Source of the DNA: an uncultured bacterium
GTDB lineage: Bacteria; Bacillota; Clostridia; Oscillospirales; Ruminococcaceae
Length of the DNA: 14,383 bases
NCBI GenBank assembly: GCA_905214345.1
Contig: CAJMLV010000057.1
Location: 1 to 14,383, forward strand
Reading direction: 5' to 3'
Shown piece by piece: positions 6,482-12,733 of the stretch. The translations under genes were made by a program, and so were the position numbers. The stretch's first letter is position 1; every line of letters begins with the position of its first letter. The notes under the pieces were generated by a model. That model did no database searches, was not told the origin of the DNA, and was given only the letters and a program-made list of their open reading frames with translations.

Positions 6482-8093
6482 TCAGGCGTACATGGACTGG
6501 AAGGCTTCCAGCTGGATCTCTTCGAGGCGGGACAGGCCCAGGCCGTCCATTTCCTCAATGAAAGCCTGCCACTCGGTCTCGTTGAATTCACGGCTGCCGT
6601 TGATGAACTGGCAGATGCCGGACATCTGGGCGTCATACACGGCGGCCACCAGGTTGGTCAGTTCCTTGGACTGGTCTTCGGTCAGCTTCAGGGTGTAGGA
6701 AACGCCCATGTTTTCATCGGTGAACAGGCGGCCGCTGGCTTCGGCGGTGATCGGGTCGTTCCACTTGAAGAAAGCTTCGTTGTCAACGGGCTTGCAGACG
6801 GTGAAACGGTCGCTCAGGAAGCTCCAGCGCTTTTCGCCGGCGGGGGGTGGATTCCTCGGTGGCGTAGTCGACGATGAATTCCTTGCTGCCGTCTTCGGTC
6901 ACTTCAAAGCTTTCGCCTTCCACGCCGTAGTTGGCCAGGGTGATGCCTTCTTCGCTGTAGAAGTAATCGATGAAGGTCAGGATGGTCTTGATCTTTTCTT
7001 CGCTGCAGTTGGCGTTGACGGCGGTGACGCACTCGTCATTGTACTTCATGCTGACGGTCATCTTCTGGGGGTTGCCGTTTTCGTCTTTGATGAAGTTCAG
7101 GACGCCCATCTGGAAGTTGGGGTCGTTGTCGGGGCCGCCGTTGGTCATGAACCAGCCGGCACGGTTGTAGTAGTCATAGAAGATGCTGGAGTTGCCGTTG
7201 AGGACAGAGGCTTCCCAGTCGGCTTCGCTGTAAGTGCCGGCCACCCATTCGGGCTGGATCAGGCCTTCGTCGTACCACTTCTTCATGGTTTCGACCATCT
7301 TGTAGGCGCCGTCGGCCTTGATGTCGATGGAGCCGTCCTTGTAGTGGCCGCTGACGTAGATGCCGTTGGATTCTTCGGCAGAGATGTTGCTGGCCGCACC
7401 GAACCAGGCCGCAAAACGGACGGCGGTGTCACGGCCGCTGAGGGGATAGTAGTTGGGGTTGTCCTTGCCATAGTAGGCTTTCAGGGTCTCCAGCGCCTTG
7501 GTGAAGTCTTCCACCGTCACGATGGATTCGGGGTCGATGCCGGCGGTCTCAAAGTGGTCCACGCGGTAGCCGATCAGGTCCGCAAAGATGGGGGTCTCTT
7601 TGCACAGGCCGTAGATGGCGCCGTCCTCGCTGGTGACCAGAGCCTTGTAGTCGGGGTCAGCGTCGATGTAGGCCTGCAGGTTGGGGGCGTACTTTTCAAT
7701 GTAGGGAGCCAGGTCGGCAAACACGCCCTGGGGACCGTACACGTTGGTCTGGGACAGCTTGGTCATCACAGCGTCGGGCAGGGTGTTGCTGATGATGCGC
7801 TGGTCCACTTCGGAATACACGTCGTTGAATTCTTCGGGGCCGGAGATATACTCCACATGGATGCCGGTGCGTTCTTCGGCCACATCATACCATTTCAGTT
7901 CCTTGATCCAGTCCACATAGGTGGAGCGCATGAACATGGTATAGGTGTTGTCGGCTTCGCCGGTGGACGCCGTATCCGCAGTACCGGCAGAGGAGCTCTG
8001 AGACCCGCTGGAAGCTGTTCCGCAGCCCGCCAGCAGCGAGGAAGCCATTGCCACAGCAAGAACCGCTGCGCCGATCCGTTTTTTCAGTTTCAT
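6482..8093 (-). pseudogene. ABC sugar importer binding lipoprotein (LplA-like), split by a +1 frameshift
   Basis: Extracellular solute-binding lipoprotein of the importer. The ATG at 8093 has AAGGAGG upstream and starts a lipoprotein signal (MKLKKRIGAAVLAVAMASS, lipobox LLAGC, Cys24), followed by a Ser/Ala/Thr/Gly linker. The body looks like family-1 sugar-binding proteins of the LplA/YtcQ type (NTLPDAVMTKLSQ; GAIYGLCKETP; IDYFYSEEGITLANYGVEGESFE). The first frame is intact to residue 417 (...ATEESTP), then a run of six C on the coding strand (plus 6842-6847) shifts it and it stops at 6783-6785. Removing one C restores AGEKRWSFLSDRFTVCKP and joins the second frame through to the TGA at 6482-6484, giving about 536 residues, a normal length. 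This is a one-base insertion in a homopolymer: a sequencing error, a true mutation, or, less likely, +1 slippage at CCC-C. Confidence 0.9.
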
Positions 8094-8133
8094 TCTGTTA
8101 TCCTCCTTGTTTTCTTGGTGTGTTCTCTTATGA

Positions 8134-9174
8134 CTACCGATTTTCGCCGTTTCTGGTAGCGGCAAACCGGATTGCATACTCGATGGCATTTTTCAGGCTG
8201 AGCTCGTTGGCCCGGCCGGTGCCCGCCTGGTCAAAGGCGGTGCCGTGGTCCACGCTGGTGCGGATGATGGGCAGCCCCAGGGTGATGTTGACCCCTTCCA
8301 CCGCGCTCCAGGCTTTCGCCTCGCGGTCGTAGGTGAAGCCCACCACCTTGAGCGGGATGTGCCCCTGGTCGTGGTACATGGCCACCACAATGTCGTACCA
8401 GCCGCCCAGCGCCTTGGAGAAGATGGTGTCCGGCGGGATGGGGCCTTCCGCCCGCAGCCCTTCCCGGCAGGCCTGCTCCACCGCCGGGGTGATCTCTTCG
8501 ATCTCCTCCCGGCCGAACAGACCGCCTTCGCCGCAATGGGGGTTGAGTCCTGCCACGCCGATGCGCGGCTTCCAGATGCCCATATCCCGGCAGGCCTGGT
8601 CCGCAATGCGGATGACTTCCAGCACGCGCTCTTTCTTGACACGGTCACAGGCTTCCCGCAGGGAAACGTGGGTGGACACATGCACCACCCGCAGATCGTG
8701 GTGGGCCAGCATCATGGTGTAGTGGCGGGTGTCGGTGTAGTGGGCGTAGATCTCGGTGTGGCCGGAGAAGTGATGCCCCGCCAGGTTCATCGCCTCCTTG
8801 TTCAGGGGGTTGGTGACGGTGGCATCCACCTTGCCTGCCATAGCCAGTTCAATGGTCTTGCGCACATACTGGAAAGCCGCGTTGCCCGCCTGGGGAGAAA
8901 CCTTTCCCAGTTCATAGTCTTCCGGGCGAAGCAGGCCCATATCCAGCACGTCGATGGTCCCGGCTTCATACAGGCCCTCGGCGGGGTCCTGCACCGGATG
9001 GATCTGCAGTTCCGGGTGTCCCGCCAGGGTGCAGGCCCTTTGCAGGATGGCGGCGTCGCCCACCACCAGGGGTTTGCAGCGCCCGTACAGGTCGGGGTCG
9101 CTCAGCGCCTTGGCGGTGATCTCCGGTCCAACACCGGCGGGGTCGCCCAGGGTGATGGCAAGGATCTTACGCAT
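8134..9174 (-). CDS. pdxA2: PdxA2-type 4-phospho-acid-sugar dehydrogenase (4-phospho-D-threonate 3-dehydrogenase-like)
   Basis: NAD-dependent, metal-dependent beta-hydroxyacid oxidative decarboxylase of the PdxA family. The metal ligands are recognisable as His169 (VSTH), His213 (NPHCGEGG) and His268 (YHDQGH), at the spacing of E. coli PdxA (166, 211, 266). Other signatures are GDPAGVGPE (10-18), SGHTEIYAHY (137-146) and RTSVDHGTAFDQAGTG (305-320). Length 346 is normal for the PdxA2 branch. The DUF1537 kinase in the same operon is the known partner of PdxA2: the kinase makes 4-phospho-D-threonate or 4-phospho-D-erythronate, and PdxA2 oxidises it with CO2 loss to dihydroxyacetone phosphate. 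This makes a role in acid-sugar catabolism more likely than vitamin B6 synthesis. The ATG at 9174 has AAAGGAGG upstream. The stop is TAG at 8134-8136, 40 bases before the lipoprotein gene. Confidence 0.92.
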   Translation of the reverse strand: MRKILAITLGDPAGVGPEITAKALSDPDLYGRCKPLVVGDAAILQRACTLAGHPELQIHPVQDPAEGLYEAGTIDVLDMGLLRPEDYELGKVSPQAGNAAFQYVRKTIELAMAGKVDATVTNPLNKEAMNLAGHHFSGHTEIYAHYTDTRHYTMMLAHHDLRVVHVSTHVSLREACDRVKKERVLEVIRIADQACRDMGIWKPRIGVAGLNPHCGEGGLFGREEIEEITPAVEQACREGLRAEGPIPPDTIFSKALGGWYDIVVAMYHDQGHIPLKVVGFTYDREAKAWSAVEGVNITLGLPIIRTSVDHGTAFDQAGTGRANELSLKNAIEYAIRFAATRNGENR

Positions 9175-9186
9175 GGTTTGCCTCCT

Positions 9187-10086
9187 TTACCGCATGCCCG
9201 CGTCCCGGCACCGGGCCAGGGCGGCCCGCAGGGCTTCCAGCCCCTGCTGGGACAGGCCGTTGAAAGGTGCGCGGCAGGGGCCCACGTTGTAGCCCAGTTC
9301 CCGCACCGCCGTCTTGACGATGGTGTTGGGGTTGCCGAAGCGGAAGCAGTCCCGGAACGGCCGGATGCTGTCCTGCAGGCGGCGGGCCTCGGTGAGGTTG
9401 CCGGCTGCGAAGGCTTCGTAGATGCCCACCATCGTTTCGGGGAAGACGTTGGCGCAGCCTGCGATACCGCCTTTGCCGCCGGCCAGCAGAGTCCACAGGA
9501 TCAGGGAATCGTTGCCGGACAGCACGGTGAAGGGCTTGGCCCCGTCCCGGGTCTTTTCGATATATTGCAGGATGTTGTCGAAGTTGCCGCTGGAATCCTT
9601 GGCGCCCACGATATTGTCCACCTTGGACAGCGCCGCCACCGTGTCGGGGGCCAGGGCGTTGCCGGTGCGCGCCGGGATGTTGTACAGCAGGATGGGCAGG
9701 TCCACCGCTTCGGCCACCGTTTCAAAGTGGCGCTGCAGTTCCTGCTGGGACGCCGCCGCAAAGCTGGGGGTGATGATGGACAGCACGTCCGCCCCCAGGT
9801 CCTTGGCCTGACGGGAAAGGCGGATGGTCTCGGCGGTGCTGATGCAGCCGGTGCCCGCGTACACCGGGACCCGTCCGTTGACGGCATTCACGGTGGTTTC
9901 CAGGATCCGGCATTTTTCCTCATAGCTGAGGATGTAGCCTTCGCCGTTTGTGCCGAACACGAAGATGCCGTGCACCCCTGCCGCGATCATCCGCTCGATC
10001 TGGCGGACCAGTTCTTCATGGCAGACCGATTCATCCTCCCCCATGGGGGTCAGGATCGGCACGATGATGCCTTTGATCTCTTTCAT
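9187..10086 (-). CDS. DapA-family aldolase/lyase (dihydrodipicolinate synthase / N-acetylneuraminate lyase superfamily)
   Basis: Class I aldolase with a TIM barrel that forms a Schiff base with pyruvate-type 2-oxo acids. Visible catalytic elements are GTNGE (45-49, carboxylate-binding loop), Tyr135 in LYNIPARTG and the Schiff-base Lys163 in VGAKDSSGNFDN. Length 299 is usual. The AKDSSG context is nearer to DHDPS/2-keto-3-deoxy-acid aldolases than to sialate lyase (normally VKFT). Because it is embedded in a sugar-acid operon rather than with lysine genes, a catabolic aldolase or dehydratase for a 2-keto-3-deoxy acid is the better guess, but the exact reaction cannot be read from sequence. The ATG at 10086 is chosen over the longer frame because AGGAGG lies 7 bases upstream. 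The gap is 12 bases to pdxA2 and 20 bases from the dehydrogenase gene. Confidence 0.9.
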   Translation of the reverse strand: MKEIKGIIVPILTPMGEDESVCHEELVRQIERMIAAGVHGIFVFGTNGEGYILSYEEKCRILETTVNAVNGRVPVYAGTGCISTAETIRLSRQAKDLGADVLSIITPSFAAASQQELQRHFETVAEAVDLPILLYNIPARTGNALAPDTVAALSKVDNIVGAKDSSGNFDNILQYIEKTRDGAKPFTVLSGNDSLILWTLLAGGKGGIAGCANVFPETMVGIYEAFAAGNLTEARRLQDSIRPFRDCFRFGNPNTIVKTAVRELGYNVGPCRAPFNGLSQQGLEALRAALARCRDAGMR

Positions 10087-10106
10087 CCCGGTTCCTCCTC
10101 TTTCCT

Positions 10107-11252
10107 TTACAGAACCGCCCGGTAGATGGCTTCGGCGTCCGCCGATTCTACCTTGCGGGGGTTGTTCACAAGCAGCCGCTGCACCGCCATACCGGCTTCC
10201 ACCAGGGCGGGCAGGTCGGCTTCGGTCACGCCGTAGGGCGCCAGCGAAGTGGGAATGTCCAGATGGCGGACCATGCGGTCCATTTCCTGGATGACCCACT
10301 GTGCCTTTTCGGCGTCGCTGCCGGCCTTGCCGGGGCCCACCTCGTCATAGACCCTGGCCAGCCGCTGTTCGCAGGCGGGCAGGTTGAAGGTCATGACCGG
10401 CATGAGCATCATGGCGTTGGCCACACCGTGGGGGATGTGGTACCGGCCGCCCAGCGGATACGACAGGGCATGTACCGCCGTGGTGCCGGAACAGGTGATG
10501 GCCACACCGCCGTAGAATGCCGCCTGGAGCATCTTTTCCTTGGCTTCCAGGGCGTCGGGGTCGTCGCAGGCCTTTTCCAGATTGGCGAACACCAGCCGCA
10601 GCGCCTGCATGGCGAAAAGGTCGCTGAAGGGATTGGCCTTGGCCGAGATGTAACACTCGATGGCGTGGCACAGGGTGTCCACACCGGTGGAGGCCGCAAT
10701 GGCCCGGGGCAGGCGGCGGATCATCTCCGCATCCAGGATCACCGCGTCGGCGATCATCTCCGGGTTCACGATGCCCACCTTGAGCTGCTGCTCAGGCACC
10801 GCCACAATGCTGTTGGGGGTGGCTTCGGCACCGGTGCCCGCCGTGGTGGGGATCATCACGGTAAACACGTTCTTTTTGCCCCGGGTGGGGTCTGTCAGCA
10901 GCTCCCGCACGGTGCAGCTGCCGTCTGCGGTGATGGAGGCCAGCTTGGCCACGTCCATCACGCTGCCGCCGCCCACAGCCACGATCATGTCGGCGCCCCA
11001 TTCCCGGAAAGCGTCCACCACCTTCTGGGCCTGGTCGCAGGTGGGTTCGGCGGGCAGCTCATCAAAGAGCCTGTATTCCACCCCGGCCGCCTGCAGCTGG
11101 TCCAGCGGGCGCCGGGCAATGCCCGATGCGCAGATTCCTTTATCGGTAAAGACCGCGGCCTTGCGGTGTCCCGCCGCCAGACGGCCCAGGGCCTGCATGG
11201 CGTCGGCGCCGCTGAAAACCCGGCGCGGCATCTGAAGCTGATACTCGTTCAT
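10107..11252 (-). CDS. Iron-containing (group III) alcohol dehydrogenase
   Basis: NAD(P)-dependent oxidoreductase of the Fe-ADH family (FucO, 1,3-propanediol dehydrogenase, 4-hydroxybutyrate dehydrogenase). The nucleotide-binding GGGS motif is at 94-97 (VAVGGGSVMDVAK), followed by PTTAGTGAEAT (135-145). The metal ligands are Asp192 and His196 (VDTLCHAIECY), His261 (VHALSYPLGG) and His275 (IPHGVANA), all intact and at family spacing. Length 381 is typical. The ATG at 11252 overlaps the kinase stop by four bases (ATGA), so translation is probably coupled. In this operon it could reduce an aldehyde fragment or oxidise a hydroxyl of the sugar acid; direction and substrate are not visible. Confidence 0.93.
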   Translation of the reverse strand: MNEYQLQMPRRVFSGADAMQALGRLAAGHRKAAVFTDKGICASGIARRPLDQLQAAGVEYRLFDELPAEPTCDQAQKVVDAFREWGADMIVAVGGGSVMDVAKLASITADGSCTVRELLTDPTRGKKNVFTVMIPTTAGTGAEATPNSIVAVPEQQLKVGIVNPEMIADAVILDAEMIRRLPRAIAASTGVDTLCHAIECYISAKANPFSDLFAMQALRLVFANLEKACDDPDALEAKEKMLQAAFYGGVAITCSGTTAVHALSYPLGGRYHIPHGVANAMMLMPVMTFNLPACEQRLARVYDEVGPGKAGSDAEKAQWVIQEMDRMVRHLDIPTSLAPYGVTEADLPALVEAGMAVQRLLVNNPRKVESADAEAIYRAVL

Positions 11253-12484
11253 CCCGTTTTGCCTCCATTCAGATTGCGGCGGATCTCGGCGAACAGGTCT
11301 TCCTGCCCGAAGCCGCCCGACTTTGAGAGCATCCATCGTGATTCTTCGGCGGAGAGAGGCACCTCAAAGAGCACCACGCCGGGTGCCGCTTCGCCCCGGG
11401 GACGGATGGCGCTGCAGGGCAGCTGCTGTATCGCCCCCAGCAGGGTGTCGCCGCCGATGACCATGGGCAGATACCAGCGGGACGCCCGGCTTTCCAACAA
11501 TCTTTTGACCAGGATTCCCAGCTGCCGGGCGGTGGTGTCCCGCAGGGTCCGGGCGCTTTCGCCATCATCCCCCAGCGTGTCGATCAGGATGTCCCGGCCG
11601 CCGCGCATCAGCCGTTCCAGCTGTGCCAGGAATTCCCCGGATTCGGGCGTATCAAAGTAACCTTCCCGCAGCTGGTGGGGATTCAGGGATACCCGGATGC
11701 TGCCGCACCCGGCGGCGTAGTCCAGCTGCCGTTTGGTGATGGGGTTCAGGCTGCCGCACACCACCAGCAGCGGTGCGTCCAGGCAGGGCCGCGGGGCGGG
11801 CGGGGCGTCCATCCCCAGGCAGGACCGCAGCGCTGCCGCAAATCCGGCACATCCGCCCAGCACCCGGAGCTGTCCGGTGGTTTTCAGGTGTTCCGCCACG
11901 GCCAGAAGGTCCTCCTCCCGTTCCGCGTCGAACACGCCGATGGTGGGTTCTTCCAGTTCCGTGGTGCGGTACGTCCCGCCCAGGGGGTATTCCCGCACCG
12001 CAGCCCGGCATTCCGCGAACAGATCGCTGACCCGGGAGGACCGTACCGGTTCAAAAGGGTCTTTGCCGAACACGCTTTCACTGATGGGCTGGCCGTCCAC
12101 ATACTGGATACCGCCCCGGGTGATGCGGTTCATACCGGGCAGCGCCGGTGCAAAGGCCGCAAATCCGGTTCTGGTCTTGTCCAGGGCAGCCTGCATCATG
12201 GCACCGATGTTGCCCCGCAGGCCGGAGTCTGTTTTAATATAAAGTATATCCGTACCGTTGTCCATGGCCCGGGCAGCCACGGCAGAACAGATTTCGCAGG
12301 TATGTTCCGGGTCCGCGTGGCGGACTTCGGCGTCCACCACCACTACATCGGCTCCAAAGGAATCTTTCCGGCTTGCGATATACTCGGTGCCCAGAACTAC
12401 CACCACCCGAACCCGGGTATTTGCAAATTGTACACCCGTGTCCAGTGCACCGGTGAGATCATCTGCAATGACTGTCAGTCGCAT
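11249..12484 (-). CDS. dtnK: Four-carbon acid sugar kinase (DUF1537 family; threonate/erythronate kinase-like)
   Basis: Two-domain ATP-dependent kinase of the DtnK/OtnK/DenK family that phosphorylates tetronates at O4. The N-terminal sugar-acid domain shows ADDLTGALDTG (7-17), IKTDSGLRGNIG (83-94) and PALPGMNRITRGG (113-125). The C-terminal nucleotide domain shows VVCGSLNPITKRQ (241-253), IGGDT (343-347) and KSGGFG (388-393). Length 411 is slightly short for the family. Co-occurrence with PdxA2 is the known signature of D-threonate or D-erythronate use. It is the first gene of the operon: the ATG at 12484 has AAGGAGG upstream, a 5' leader of about 90 bases and a good promoter. It overlaps the dehydrogenase gene by four bases. 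The gene symbol is by family; specificity among tetronates is not determined. Confidence 0.9.
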   Translation of the reverse strand: MRLTVIADDLTGALDTGVQFANTRVRVVVVLGTEYIASRKDSFGADVVVVDAEVRHADPEHTCEICSAVAARAMDNGTDILYIKTDSGLRGNIGAMMQAALDKTRTGFAAFAPALPGMNRITRGGIQYVDGQPISESVFGKDPFEPVRSSRVSDLFAECRAAVREYPLGGTYRTTELEEPTIGVFDAEREEDLLAVAEHLKTTGQLRVLGGCAGFAAALRSCLGMDAPPAPRPCLDAPLLVVCGSLNPITKRQLDYAAGCGSIRVSLNPHQLREGYFDTPESGEFLAQLERLMRGGRDILIDTLGDDGESARTLRDTTARQLGILVKRLLESRASRWYLPMVIGGDTLLGAIQQLPCSAIRPRGEAAPGVVLFEVPLSAEESRWMLSKSGGFGQEDLFAEIRRNLNGGKTG

Positions 12485-12581
12485 GCCTTCCTCCTTCGGA
12501 GCGTTTCAATTTGTTACACATCGCTTCAAGAGTTTCTAAAAACAACAGTTTCATTTTGTAGCGCCGTCTTTGTTTTGTCTA

Positions 12582-12610
12582 ATATTATCATTATCGAAAC
12601 ACAGTGTCAA
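12582..12610 (-). promoter_or_regulatory. Sigma-70-type promoter of the eight-gene operon
   Basis: On the minus strand, TTGACA (12610-12605) and TAATAT (12587-12582) are separated by exactly 17 bases. The -35 box is perfect. The start point would lie near 12575, about 90 bases before the kinase ATG. No -24/-12 (TGGCAC-N5-TTGC) sigma-54 element was found. Confidence 0.8.
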
Positions 12611-12667
12611 CGATTTTTAGGGCTTTTTCCAGTTTGTAAAGTTTCTATTTGAAACACACGTTTAATA

Positions 12668-12696
12668 TTGACAATCATTCCGAAACGTTCTAGTAT
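12668..12696 (+). promoter_or_regulatory. Sigma-70-type promoter of the regulator gene
   Basis: TTGACA (12668-12673) is followed after 17 bases by TAGTAT (12691-12696), giving a start near 12703 and a leader of about 30 bases. A GAAAC half-site (12682-12686) lies in the spacer, which would allow autoregulation. Confidence 0.7.
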
Positions 12697-12733
12697 AGAG
12701 TTACAGAATAAAACAACCAGGGAGGTGCTCCTC

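Larger units (their letters stand above)
12485..12733. promoter_or_regulatory. Divergent intergenic control region with repeated GTTTC/GAAAC motifs
   Basis: This 249-base AT-rich stretch separates the kinase operon from the regulator gene. It holds seven GTTTC or GAAAC pentamers (12503, 12532, 12548, 12596, 12641, 12651, 12682). Three form similar 15-base sites: GTTTCAATTTGTTAC (12503-12517), GTTTCATTTTGTAGC (12548-12562) and the symmetric GTTTCTATTTGAAAC (12641-12655). The last lies upstream of both promoters, and the first two fall in the operon leader. They are the best candidates for binding sites of the adjacent regulator. Binding is inferred; the repeats are seen directly. Confidence 0.6.

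Noticed and set aside
8134..9174. PdxA as a vitamin B6 biosynthesis enzyme.
   Set aside because: The partner DUF1537 kinase and sugar-uptake genes in the same operon point to the PdxA2 catabolic branch.
9187..10086. Assignment of the DapA-family gene as N-acetylneuraminate lyase because of the sialidase-like neighbour.
   Set aside because: The catalytic lysine context AKDSSG and the GTNGE loop fit other family branches better, and no other sialate catabolic gene is in the window.
12520..12540. A CcpA cre-like core (minus-strand GAAGCGATG) in the kinase leader.
   Set aside because: The flanks do not match the cre consensus on either side, so it is not strong enough to report as a site.
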